Shown here piece after piece: positions 16,298 to 25,035 of a stretch of DNA of 51,296 nucleotides. Every line of letters starts with the position of its first letter. Positions within the stretch are counted from its first letter, which is position 1. Location: the NCBI GenBank assembly GCA_052032225.1, contig JBPEWY010000078.1, positions 1-51,296 of the forward strand, written 5' to 3'. The notes under the pieces are model-generated. The model did not search any database, was not told the origin of the DNA, and worked only from the letters and a program-made list of their open reading frames with translations. The position numbers and the translations under genes were made by a program. The DNA is from JBPEWY01 sp052032225. GTDB lineage: Bacteria; Bacteroidota; Bacteroidia; Flavobacteriales; Flavobacteriaceae.

Positions 16298-17623
16298 TTA
16301 CTCGTCTTTCCAGTTTAATCTGTCCATTTGGTTAAAAGGCCAAGGAGCTCCGTTATTTTCTATATTGCTCATCATAACGTTAAGCTCTGAAGGGGCTGCA
16401 GATTGCTCCATTACTAAATAGCGGCGCATATCTAAAATTATTGATAGTGGGTTTATGCTAACCGGGCAAGCTTCTACGCATGCATTACAAGTTGTACAGG
16501 CCCAAAGTTCTTCTCTTGTTATGTAATTGTCTAAAAGTTGCTTACCGTCATCTTTAAACTCTCCATTCTTATCTATATTTTTACCTACTTCTTCTAATCT
16601 GTCGCGCGTATCCATCATAATCTTACGAGGCGATAGTTTTTTGCCCGTTTGGTTAGCAGGGCATTCGCTGGTGCATCTACCACATTCTGTGCAAGTGTAT
16701 GCACTTAATAGTTGAACCCAATTTAAATCGGTTACATCTGATGCTCCAAATTTTTCGGGCGGAGCTGCATTTGCATCGGGTGCAGGGGCAGCAAACGGAT
16801 CGGCATTAGGATCCATCATAAGCTTTACCTCGTTGGTAACAGACTCTAAATTATCAAAAGCACCTTTAGGTTTAACACTTGCGTAATAAGTGTTTGGGAA
16901 TGCTAATAAAATATGTAAATGCTTAGAGTAATATAAGTAGTTTAAAAATAATAATATACCAACTATATGAAGCCACCATGCAGAGCGCTCTATTAGTATT
17001 AAAGTGCTTTCTGATAAATTGTCTAATAATGGTAAAATATACTGACTTACCGGAAATGCCCCGGCTTGTGTATAGTGCTCTACTCCTAACTGTTGCAGTT
17101 TTAAATCGGCTGCATTCATAGTTAAGAAAAACACCATTAAAACAAACTCAAAATAAAGAATGTAGTTAGCATCTTTCTCAGGCCAACCTTTCATTTCTGG
17201 TTTTATAAAGCGCTGTAAACGAATAATATTTCTTCTTATCCAGAAAACTACAACCGCTACAATAACCAATAAGGCTAAAATCTCAAAAGAAGCTATTAAA
17301 AAATCATAAAACCCACCTAAAAAAGATAATACTCTATGCGTGCCAAATAAGCCGTCTATAATAATTTCTAATACCTCTATATTAATAATAACAAACCCTA
17401 CATATACAATTATGTGCAGTATTCCGGCTATTGGTCTAACCACCATTTTAGATTGCCCAAGGGCAATTCTAACCATATTTTTAAACCGTTCTGATTTATT
17501 ATCAGAAACATCTACAGATTTACCAAGTTTAATATTTCTGATTAGCTTTTTTACATTTCTAGTAAAAAAAGCAATCCCGGCAACCAATACTACTGCAAAA
17601 AGTATGTTTGGAATGTAATTCAT
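16298..17623 (-). CDS. Membrane-bound (Fe-S) electron-transfer protein, HdrE/NarI-plus-ferredoxin type
   Basis: 441 residues. The N-terminal half has about five or six hydrophobic segments and resembles the HdrE/NarI-type cytochrome b part. The C-terminal half has two [4Fe-4S] motifs, CTECGRCTSECP and CTTCNACVEACP, near residues 310 and 375. A linker rich in Ala, Pro and Asp separates them. Together with the CCG protein downstream it should move electrons between a cytoplasmic donor and menaquinone. Histidines in the membrane part could bind haem, but I cannot assign the ligands. The gene starts 17 bases after the MlaD gene stop. Confidence 0.85.
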   Translation of the reverse strand: MNYIPNILFAVVLVAGIAFFTRNVKKLIRNIKLGKSVDVSDNKSERFKNMVRIALGQSKMVVRPIAGILHIIVYVGFVIINIEVLEIIIDGLFGTHRVLSFLGGFYDFLIASFEILALLVIVAVVVFWIRRNIIRLQRFIKPEMKGWPEKDANYILYFEFVLMVFFLTMNAADLKLQQLGVEHYTQAGAFPVSQYILPLLDNLSESTLILIERSAWWLHIVGILLFLNYLYYSKHLHILLAFPNTYYASVKPKGAFDNLESVTNEVKLMMDPNADPFAAPAPDANAAPPEKFGASDVTDLNWVQLLSAYTCTECGRCTSECPANQTGKKLSPRKIMMDTRDRLEEVGKNIDKNGEFKDDGKQLLDNYITREELWACTTCNACVEACPVSINPLSIILDMRRYLVMEQSAAPSELNVMMSNIENNGAPWPFNQMDRLNWKDE

Positions 17624-17640
17624 AATGGTTAGTTATCTTG

Positions 17641-18591
17641 TTATTGTTTATTCTCTTCTGGCGCTTGATATGGTTTAGGTTTTTTACCAAATAACGAAAA
17701 ATGAACATAGCGCTTAGGATTTAAACGCATATCTTCTAAAAGCAACTCAAGTTGTTTTGAGGCTTCAGAGAGATTATTGTACATTTTTTCGTCTTTAAGT
17801 AACTTACCCATTGTACCCTCTCCTTTTTCTACTTGTGCTAATACTGCATTTAAGTTAGCAACTGTTTCTTGTAGCTTCAAAACAGTTTTATCTAACTCTG
17901 CTTCTGATAGTTTTTTAGACATATCTGCAAAATTAGCCGTGAGGGTATTAATATTAGTTAAAGAACTGTCTATGTTTTGTTGGTTTTCTACCAGTAATTT
18001 ATTTAGAGTACTCGAGGCTTGTTTAAAATTAACAACTACATCATTAAATCCTGCAATAGCCTCTTGTAAACTGGTACGTGTTTTTTTATCCAATACTTTG
18101 TTTACTCCTAACAAAACAGAATCTGCGCTGGTTATAGCCCCCTGAATTTTTTCTTGTAATGGTGTTAATTGTTGTGTAACCAGCTCTGTTAAACCCGGTT
18201 TTATAGAAGATGGAAGTGTGTCTCCGGATTGTGCTAAAGCACTTTCATCAAAAACAGGAATAATTTGTATGCTTTTTCCTCCAATAATACCGGTATCGTA
18301 CAGTTCTGCAATACTGTTTTTAGAAAACTCAAAATCATTATCTACTGTAAAGGTTACAACTAAATGTCCTTTATTGTCTTTAAATTTTATTTGTTGAATG
18401 GTTCCGACCTTAAAACCATTGATAGTTACAGGTGTTCCGGACGATAAGCCTCCCACATGTTTATAAACAGCATAAAAAGTACGGCTTTTATTAAATATTG
18501 ATGCAGATTTTAAATAGCTAAACCCTAAAATAAACAGTAGTATTCCGCCTAATACAATAACGGCAGTTTTAAGTTCTCTAGATAGTTTCAA
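17641..18591 (-). CDS. MlaD-family (MCE domain) lipid-transport protein, TTG start
   Basis: 316 residues: one N-terminal membrane helix (about 10-27), an MCE domain (YKHVGGLSSGTPVTINGFKVGTI, about 42-65), then a long helical, Leu/Asn/Thr-rich tail (about 130-290). This is the usual form of single-MCE MlaD proteins that bind lipids between the membranes. The start is TTG at 18589-18591: MKLSREL is the usual N terminus of flavobacterial homologs and no ATG is available. The permease and ATPase (MlaE/MlaF) are not in this window. It lies between the amidase (55 bases upstream) and the FeS operon, so it may be co-transcribed with both. Confidence 0.88.
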   Translation of the reverse strand: MKLSRELKTAVIVLGGILLFILGFSYLKSASIFNKSRTFYAVYKHVGGLSSGTPVTINGFKVGTIQQIKFKDNKGHLVVTFTVDNDFEFSKNSIAELYDTGIIGGKSIQIIPVFDESALAQSGDTLPSSIKPGLTELVTQQLTPLQEKIQGAITSADSVLLGVNKVLDKKTRTSLQEAIAGFNDVVVNFKQASSTLNKLLVENQQNIDSSLTNINTLTANFADMSKKLSEAELDKTVLKLQETVANLNAVLAQVEKGEGTMGKLLKDEKMYNNLSEASKQLELLLEDMRLNPKRYVHFSLFGKKPKPYQAPEENKQ

Positions 18592-18646
18592 AAATGTACG
18601 CTTTTTGGTTTACAACAAAATTAGAAATATTTTTTAAAGATAAAGG

Positions 18647-19840
18647 CTAATTTGATGTTGTTTGCATTTGTGTAGTAACCGGAACTCTTTTTCCGTTTTT
18701 ATAAGCCACTATAAAACAAGAGGTAAAACCTTTGGCTTTAGCTTGTTCTTTAAGCTTTAAAGCTTCTTTATAATTGGTTGTATTACCATACATATATCTG
18801 TAAAACCTATTGTATGTTTCTGAAGATAAATTGGTTAATCCTTTAAAATTTTCCGGTTTTAATGGTATTTTTTTTGTGCTGGCAGCCAACTGAACCCTAA
18901 ATGTTACTTGTTCTGTGTTTTTTATAGTATCATGGTGCTCAGCTTCACTTCCATTACCCAGATTGGTGTTGGTTTCTGTTTGTGTCTCTGTTTGATTGTT
19001 GTTTTCTTGGTCTTGAGGCAAATTATTTACCGTTTCAAAACTGGTATCTAAACCTACATTGGTTTCTATATTCTTTTTGTACTGTAAAATAGCATCAGTG
19101 ATAGCTTTGGCAACTTGTTGCTGACCTTTATTTGAATTTAAATATTCTCCTTCGGGTCTGTACGATAAAAATCCGGCTTCTACCAATACACTTGGCATGT
19201 AAGTTTGGTGTAAAACAATAAATCCGGCTTGTTTAACTCCTCTATTTACGCGTTTAAGTTTTTTATCAAAATTATCCTGTATAGCCTTGGCTAACATAAT
19301 ACTTTGGTCTAAAAACTCTTCTTGCATAATGGTTAACCCTATAACAGATTCGGGAGAATTAATATCGTAGCCTGCATAAGTACTTTCGTAGTTTTCCTCT
19401 AAATATATTACCTGGTTTTCTTTCTTGGCTACTTCAAAGTTTTGCTTGTTGGCATGTAATCCCAAGACAAAGGTTTCTGTTCCGTGTGCTTTAGAGCCGT
19501 GGGCATTGCAGTGTACAGAAACAAACAAATCGGCTTTGGCTTTATTAGCAATCTCACCCCTTTTTTTTAATGGCACAAAAACATCTTTAGTTCGAGTATA
19601 AATAACTTCAATATCTTTATTATTTTTAAGCAACTCACCTACTTTTAGTACTATTTTTAAAGCAATGTCTTTTTCCTTAAAACCATTACCTAAGTTACCC
19701 GGATCATGCCCGCCATGGCCTGCATCTAAAACCACAATAAACTTATCGTTAGGTTTGGCGTTGTTTTTGTGTGTAGTAAACGAAACCAACAGTAGCGCTA
19801 ACGTTGTTACAGCTGTAAAAAATATTGTTCTGTGTTTCAT
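18647..19840 (-). CDS. N-acetylmuramoyl-L-alanine amidase with C-terminal SPOR-like domain
   Basis: 397 residues. It has a signal peptide (about 1-22) and an Amidase_3 catalytic domain with VVLDAGHGGHDPG (first zinc histidine), the KEKDIAL glutamate, SVHCNAHGS (second histidine) and a VEAGFLS motif with the catalytic glutamate. A low-complexity Gln/Asn/Thr/Glu linker (about 275-315) follows. The C-terminal VTFRVQLAAS...FIVAYKNGKRV resembles a SPOR domain that binds denuded septal glycan. The enzyme cuts the peptide stems from peptidoglycan during cell separation. It is the first gene of the leftward operon and diverges from lptD. Confidence 0.92.
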   Translation of the reverse strand: MKHRTIFFTAVTTLALLLVSFTTHKNNAKPNDKFIVVLDAGHGGHDPGNLGNGFKEKDIALKIVLKVGELLKNNKDIEVIYTRTKDVFVPLKKRGEIANKAKADLFVSVHCNAHGSKAHGTETFVLGLHANKQNFEVAKKENQVIYLEENYESTYAGYDINSPESVIGLTIMQEEFLDQSIMLAKAIQDNFDKKLKRVNRGVKQAGFIVLHQTYMPSVLVEAGFLSYRPEGEYLNSNKGQQQVAKAITDAILQYKKNIETNVGLDTSFETVNNLPQDQENNNQTETQTETNTNLGNGSEAEHHDTIKNTEQVTFRVQLAASTKKIPLKPENFKGLTNLSSETYNRFYRYMYGNTTNYKEALKLKEQAKAKGFTSCFIVAYKNGKRVPVTTQMQTTSN

Positions 19841-19920
19841 AAGTTTCTCTCAAGTATGTTAAGGCCTAAACCGAAGTTAAATTTATTGAAATCTCTTATC
19901 GTAGGACAAAAAAATATACG

Positions 19921-19928
19921 TAAGTTTG
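19921..19928 (+). promoter_or_regulatory. Possible -7 box for lptD
   Basis: TAAGTTTG fits TAnnTTTG and lies 48 bases before the TTG start I favour for lptD. No -33 TTTG at the right spacing, so the call is tentative. If real, it excludes the two upstream start codons (19832, 19856). Confidence 0.35.
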
Positions 19929-19955
19929 ACACCCAAAAACTAGGCCATTCTTATA

Positions 19956-19986
19956 CAAAAATAGGATTAAAAGCTTTGCAAACAAA
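19956..19986 (-). promoter_or_regulatory. Promoter for the amidase operon
   Basis: On the minus strand, TTTG (19983-19986) is followed after 19 bases by TATTTTTG (19956-19963), the Bacteroidetes arrangement TTTG-N19-TAnnTTTG. Transcription would start near 19949, about 109 bases before the amidase start. It overlaps the first codons of lptD on the other strand. Confidence 0.5.
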
Positions 19987-22666
19987 TAAACTACACTCTC
20001 TTTTAACACTATTTATACTACTTTGGAAGTTTTCTTTATATGGTCAGGAGCTTCCGGTAAAAAAGCCTATGCCCATAAAAGCCGTAGCAGATTCTATACA
20101 AACAAATCCTAAAAATCAACCTCAAGACTCGTTAGTTCTTTCAACAAAAAAAGCAGACACTACTCAATTAGACACTATAAAACCAAAATCTTCTGCTTTA
20201 CTGGGTAAAATAACTTATAAAGCCAAAGATTCGGTTACTATAGACCAAATAAAGAAAGAAATTCATCTATACAATCAAGCAGAAGTATATTACCAAGATA
20301 CCGAGTTAAAAGCCGGAATTATTGTTTTAAATTACGATAAACGTGAGGTTTATGCCGGAAGAATAAAAGATTCTACGGGCGCTTACACGCAATTACCAGA
20401 TTTTAAGCAAGCTGCCAATCAGGTAAATCCGGATTCTATTAGATTTAATTACGATACTAAAAAAGCTTTAATCTGGAACTCTAGATCTGAACAGCAAACG
20501 GGTGGTGGTGTTCATGTTTTTGCAGAAATAACAAAAAAAGAAAACGATTCTGTTTACTTTTTTAAAGAGGGGCGTTTAACAACCTCTAAAACACCCGAAG
20601 ACCCAGAGTATTATATTAGAATAAGGAAAGCAAAGTTTGTTCCTAAAAAGAAAATAATTGCCGGTTTAAGTAATATGTACATTGCCGATGTGCCTACTCC
20701 TATTGGTGTGCCATTTGCTTATTTTCCATTAACAGAAAGCAGAACTTCCGGGTTTATTTTCCCAACATTTGGTGAGGTAAATAACAGAGGGTATTTTATA
20801 CAAAACGGAGGCTATTATTTTGCTATAAGTGATTATTTTGATTTAGCTGTTTTAGGAGATATTTACACCAACGGAAGCTATGGGTTTAGAGCCGAGAGTA
20901 ATTATGCATTACGCTACAGATTTAGAGGTAGTTTTAGGTTTAGATACGAGAATTTAATTAACAGCCAGAAAGGTTTTCCGGATTACAGCCGAAGCACAAT
21001 TTACAATATACAATGGAGTCATACTCAAGATGCTAAGGCCAGCCCAAACTCAAGGTTTTCTGCCTCGGTAAACTTGGGTAGCAGCAGGTACTATCAGCAA
21101 TCTGTAAACCAACTTAACACCCCTAATTTTTTAAATAACACGTTAGCCTCGTCTATTTCGTATTCTAAAACTTTTCCGGCCTACCCTTCTGTAAACATTA
21201 ACCTTACGGCAACGCACTCTCAAAATACCAGAACAGAATCTATAAATATGACCTTGCCAACCCTTCAAGCAAGTGTAGAACGAATTTTCCCGTTTGCAAA
21301 GCGTGATGGTATAAAAAAAGGAATGCTGCAAAATATAAACTTTCAGTACAATTTAAGAGCAGAAAACAGAATAGAAACAACCGACTCTCTTTTCTTTAAA
21401 AAAGAAATGTTTGACGATGCAAAAGTAGGCATGCAGCACAACATCCCTATTAGTACCAACTTTAAACTGTTTAAATATTTTAGCGTTAGTGTTGGAGGTA
21501 ATTACCAAGACGTGTGGACATTTAAAACTATAAGAAGAGAAGACTACGACCCTACTTTAGGAGCTGTCCCTGTTGATACGTTAAGTGGTTTTGATAGGTT
21601 CGGTAAATACAATTTAAGTGCAAGTATTGGTACTACACTATACGGAACTTTTAATTTTGGTGAAGACAAAAAAATACAAGCTATACGGCACGTAATGCGC
21701 CCTACTATTAGTTGGGGTTATACTCCCGGATTAGACCAATATTATGATGAATACGTAGCCTCTGAAGATCCTACAGACATTAGACAATATACCCGTTTTG
21801 AAGGTGGTTTATTTGGTACTCCCGGATTAAATAATGCTAATGCTGTTAGTTTTAGCGTGAGCAATGTAATTGAAGCTAAAGTTAGAGACAAAGACTCTAC
21901 CGCTACAGAGCCTAAAAAAATTAAACTGCTTAATAACTTAAACTTATCTACTTCTTACAATTTTGAAGCAGATTCTCTTGCACTAAGCCCGGTGAGAGTT
22001 ACCGGTGGAACTCAGCTTTTAGACAATAAAATGAATATTAACTTTGGTGCAACATTAGACCCCTATGCATTAGGGGTGAATAACCAAAGAATAGATGTTT
22101 TCAATATTGATAATGGCGGTAGCCTATTTAGGTTAACTAACGCAAACCTTACTGTAAGCTACTCTCTTACCAGTAAGAGTTTTACTAAAAGTGATGATCA
22201 AGACAGACAAATAGATAATACCCTTAGCGGTGGGCGTGAAGATGATTTGTTTGGGAAAGCTCAAGATTTTAGCAACCAAACCGCTATGGGCGATGACGAT
22301 AGAGAAACGGCAGAATACCCATACTACAGAACCAAACTGCCTTGGGATTTACGTTTTGCTTACTCCTTAACATATAGTAACGCTCAACGACAAAACGAAA
22401 TTTCTACCAACTCTCTAATGTTTAGTGGTAATATAGAGCTGGCTCCAAAATGGCGTGTTGGAGTATCATCCGGATACGATTTTAAAAGCAAAGGTTTTAC
22501 ATATACACAATTTAGATTTGAGCGTGATTTAGATAGTTGGCGAATGAATTTTAACTGGGTGCCGTTTAGCGCAAGAAGCTCTTGGTTCTTTTTTATAGGA
22601 ATAAAGAGTGCTATACTTAGCGATATTAAATGGGAAAAAAGAAGCGAACCCGATAGACGTTTATAA
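19976..22666 (+). CDS. lptD: LPS-assembly outer-membrane protein LptD, TTG start
   Basis: 896 residues from a TTG at 19976. An OstA-like periplasmic domain (about residues 75-200) is followed by a long beta-barrel with alternating aromatic/polar strands, ending in an aromatic-rich C terminus. With LptE it inserts lipopolysaccharide into the outer leaflet. Start choice: the frame is open further up (GTG 19832, ATG 19856), but those add 40-48 residues with no export signal. From the TTG the protein begins MQTNKLHSLLTLFILL and runs to a signal-peptide end near SLYGQE. This also frees 19841-19975 as a divergent promoter region with the amidase gene, whose start the GTG start would overlap. ridA follows 15 bases downstream. 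Confidence 0.85.
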   Translation: MQTNKLHSLLTLFILLWKFSLYGQELPVKKPMPIKAVADSIQTNPKNQPQDSLVLSTKKADTTQLDTIKPKSSALLGKITYKAKDSVTIDQIKKEIHLYNQAEVYYQDTELKAGIIVLNYDKREVYAGRIKDSTGAYTQLPDFKQAANQVNPDSIRFNYDTKKALIWNSRSEQQTGGGVHVFAEITKKENDSVYFFKEGRLTTSKTPEDPEYYIRIRKAKFVPKKKIIAGLSNMYIADVPTPIGVPFAYFPLTESRTSGFIFPTFGEVNNRGYFIQNGGYYFAISDYFDLAVLGDIYTNGSYGFRAESNYALRYRFRGSFRFRYENLINSQKGFPDYSRSTIYNIQWSHTQDAKASPNSRFSASVNLGSSRYYQQSVNQLNTPNFLNNTLASSISYSKTFPAYPSVNINLTATHSQNTRTESINMTLPTLQASVERIFPFAKRDGIKKGMLQNINFQYNLRAENRIETTDSLFFKKEMFDDAKVGMQHNIPISTNFKLFKYFSVSVGGNYQDVWTFKTIRREDYDPTLGAVPVDTLSGFDRFGKYNLSASIGTTLYGTFNFGEDKKIQAIRHVMRPTISWGYTPGLDQYYDEYVASEDPTDIRQYTRFEGGLFGTPGLNNANAVSFSVSNVIEAKVRDKDSTATEPKKIKLLNNLNLSTSYNFEADSLALSPVRVTGGTQLLDNKMNINFGATLDPYALGVNNQRIDVFNIDNGGSLFRLTNANLTVSYSLTSKSFTKSDDQDRQIDNTLSGGREDDLFGKAQDFSNQTAMGDDDRETAEYPYYRTKLPWDLRFAYSLTYSNAQRQNEISTNSLMFSGNIELAPKWRVGVSSGYDFKSKGFTYTQFRFERDLDSWRMNFNWVPFSARSSWFFFIGIKSAILSDIKWEKRSEPDRRL

Positions 22667-22681
22667 CTTAAATTCTACAGT

Positions 22682-23062
22682 ATGAAAAAAATTATAAAAA
22701 CAGATAAAGCTCCTGCTCCTATTGGTCCGTATAACCAAGCTGTTTGGGCAAACAACACCCTTTATATTTCTGGGCAAATTGCCATAAACCCTAAAACAGG
22801 GCAATTAAACAACCAAACTATAGCACAAGAAACCCAACAGGTAATGGAAAACCTAAAAGCTATTTTAAATGCTGCCGAACTTACCTTCGAGAATGTAGTT
22901 AAAACAAGCATATTTTTAAGCGATATGCATAATTTTAACGAGGTAAACGCTGTATATGCATCTTATTTTAACGAAACAACAGCTCCGGCAAGAGAAACGG
23001 TAGAAGTTGCTAATTTACCCAAGTTTGTGAATGTAGAAATTAGTATGATAGCTGTAAAATAA
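22682..23062 (+). CDS. ridA: RidA family enamine/imine deaminase
   Basis: 126 residues, standard for the YjgF/YER057c/UK114 family. Motifs are APAPIGPYNQAV near the start, YISGQIAINP, and APARETVEV with the arginine that binds the substrate carboxylate. It hydrolyses reactive enamines and imines released by PLP enzymes, mainly 2-aminoacrylate, in the cytoplasm. The start lies 15 bases after lptD and the gene is probably co-transcribed. Its stop is directly adjacent to the stop of the convergent gene at 23063, with no room for an intergenic terminator. Confidence 0.93.
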   Translation: MKKIIKTDKAPAPIGPYNQAVWANNTLYISGQIAINPKTGQLNNQTIAQETQQVMENLKAILNAAELTFENVVKTSIFLSDMHNFNEVNAVYASYFNETTAPARETVEVANLPKFVNVEISMIAVK

Positions 23063-23935
23063 CTACAACTCTGCTTTGAGCTTTTTTATGTGATAATCTA
23101 CCAGTTTTTCAATTGGTCTTCTAACGATATTGCCCACAGTAAAATTAAACTCTCTGGCAACTTGATTAATTTCATCTGATGAGAAAAAAGCTATAGAACC
23201 AGCAAAATGAACAGGAGCAGTTACCAGTTCATCTTTAAATTGCATAATCATGTTTTTAGTAAAAAGTCTAATCCCACTAAGAATTAAGTTTTTTACATAA
23301 TCTGAATCTTTATTTAAAAACATGAATTCTGCAAAAGAAGCTAAATACGCGTTAGGGTTGGGCTGTTTATATAGATTATACTTTATAAAATCTGAATCTA
23401 CATTATAACGGTCTGCAAAAGAAACACGCAAGGCCTCCGGCATATGTTTAAAAAAGTAATCTCGTAAAAGTTGTCTGCCAAAATAATTCCCTGAAGCATC
23501 ATCCATCACAGAATATCCTAAAGAGTGTACTCTTTGGTGTATTGTGTTGCCATCATAATAACTACAATTAGAGCCTGTTCCTAAAATACATACTACAGCA
23601 GCTTCATTTTCAGTACTTATTGTAGAAAATACTGCAGCATATGTATCTTCTTTAACTTCTACTTTGGCATTTTCAAAAAAAGATTCTAATAGTTCTTTAA
23701 GCATTAATCTGGGGCGCTCAGTGCCGCATCCTGCACCATAAAAAAACACATGAGTTACTTGCGTTCTGTTATCATTTAGGATTTCGTTTTTTTTAATGGT
23801 TTTTAACAGCTTTTTTTTAGATAAAATAGCTGGATTCATTCCTTTTGTTCTAATTTTTTCAAAAAGCTGTTGCCCTTCTTTATTTACAGCAATCCAATCG
23901 CACTTTGTAGATCCGCTATCAACTATTAAAATCAT
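23063..23935 (-). CDS. N-acetylglucosamine kinase-like protein (BadF/BadG ATPase family)
   Basis: 290 residues of the ASKHA fold. The phosphate-1 loop is LIVDSGSTKCDW at the N terminus, phosphate-2 is CILGTGSNCSYYDG, and HSLGYSVMDDASG and a late HFAGSIAF adenosine-binding stretch follow. Family members phosphorylate N-acetylglucosamine or MurNAc/glucosamine during amino-sugar recycling. The nearby GH3 (NagZ-like) gene could supply GlcNAc, but it is in a different operon. Sugar specificity is not readable from sequence. It follows the gapA terminator, so it needs its own promoter in 23936-23998 or relies on read-through. Confidence 0.8.
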   Translation of the reverse strand: MILIVDSGSTKCDWIAVNKEGQQLFEKIRTKGMNPAILSKKKLLKTIKKNEILNDNRTQVTHVFFYGAGCGTERPRLMLKELLESFFENAKVEVKEDTYAAVFSTISTENEAAVVCILGTGSNCSYYDGNTIHQRVHSLGYSVMDDASGNYFGRQLLRDYFFKHMPEALRVSFADRYNVDSDFIKYNLYKQPNPNAYLASFAEFMFLNKDSDYVKNLILSGIRLFTKNMIMQFKDELVTAPVHFAGSIAFFSSDEINQVAREFNFTVGNIVRRPIEKLVDYHIKKLKAEL

Positions 23936-23954
23936 GTTTTATACGTTAAAAAAT

Positions 23955-23982
23955 AAAGCTTCAACCGATGGGTTGAAGCTTT
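23955..23982 (-). terminator. Rho-independent terminator after gapA
   Basis: Perfect 12-base arms AAAGCTTCAACC and GGTTGAAGCTTT around a GATG loop, with a TATTTTTT tract following on the minus strand. It lies 17 bases after the gapA stop and oriented to end the pfkA-gapA transcript. Confidence 0.85.
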
Positions 23983-23998
23983 TAAAAGTAGTTAATTT

Positions 23999-25000
23999 TT
24001 AGAGTGTTCCAAAATAAGTTGCTAAATCAACTAATTTATTAGAGTAGCCCGCCTCATTATCATACCAAGCAACCAATTTAAAAAACTTACTATTTAGTTC
24101 TATACAAGCTTCTGCATCAAAAACACACGTTCTTGTTTCTCCAACAAAATCTTGAGAAACAACAGCTTCGTCTGTGAAACCAAGAATACCTTTCATGGTG
24201 GTTTCTGAAGCTTCTTTAATTACCTTTTTTATTTCTTCTAAAGAGGTTTCTTTTTCTAATCTTACTGTTAAATCTACCACAGATACATCGGCTACCGGAA
24301 CTCTAAATGCCATCCCGGTTAGTTTGCCATTTAAGGCCGGAATTACTTTTGCTACAGCTTTTGCTGCTCCGGTAGATGCCGGTATAATGTTTAGTAAAGC
24401 ACTACGGCCACCTCTGTAATCTTTTCTAGATGGGCCATCTACTGTTAGTTGTGATGCTGTTGCTGCATGAACGGTAGTCATTAACCCTTCTTCTATGCCA
24501 AAATTATCATGCAATACTTTAGCTAATGGCGCTAAACAGTTAGTTGTACACGAAGCGTTAGATATTATTGTTTCTGATGGCTTAACCTCTAAATGATTCA
24601 CTCCCATTACATACATTGGAGCATCTTTAGAGGGCGCAGAAATAACAACTTTTTTAGCCCCTGCATCTATGTGCTGTTGTGCAGTTTCTAGTGTTGTAAA
24701 AATACCGGTACATTCTGCAACTACATCTACATTTACTTGATCCCATTGTAAGTTTTTAGGATCGCGCTCTGCAGTTACTCTAATGGGTTTACCATTTACA
24801 ACAAGGTTGTTATCTTTTACCTCTATTGTACCGTTAAATTTACCGTGTACAGAATCATACTCTAATAAGTATGCTAAATGTTCTATATCTAATAAATCGT
24901 TAATTGCAACAACCTCTACATTATCACGTTGTGCAATAGCTCTAAACACTAAACGTCCAATTCTTCCGAATCCGTTAATTCCAATTTTTACTGTCGACAT
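23999..25000 (-). CDS. gapA: Type I glyceraldehyde-3-phosphate dehydrogenase
   Basis: 333 residues, full length. The NAD-binding GINGFGRIGR is at the N terminus, the active-site SNASCTTNCLAPLAK carries the catalytic cysteine, and HAATASQLTVDG and the C-terminal WYDNEAGYSNKLVDL are intact. It converts glyceraldehyde 3-phosphate to 1,3-bisphosphoglycerate with NAD. It forms a glycolytic pair with pfkA, 35 bases upstream, and ends in a strong terminator. Confidence 0.97.
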   Translation of the reverse strand: MSTVKIGINGFGRIGRLVFRAIAQRDNVEVVAINDLLDIEHLAYLLEYDSVHGKFNGTIEVKDNNLVVNGKPIRVTAERDPKNLQWDQVNVDVVAECTGIFTTLETAQQHIDAGAKKVVISAPSKDAPMYVMGVNHLEVKPSETIISNASCTTNCLAPLAKVLHDNFGIEEGLMTTVHAATASQLTVDGPSRKDYRGGRSALLNIIPASTGAAKAVAKVIPALNGKLTGMAFRVPVADVSVVDLTVRLEKETSLEEIKKVIKEASETTMKGILGFTDEAVVSQDFVGETRTCVFDAEACIELNSKFFKLVAWYDNEAGYSNKLVDLATYFGTL

Positions 25001-25035
25001 ATTTTTTTATCTGTTTTAAAAATTTTTAAAGTTGA

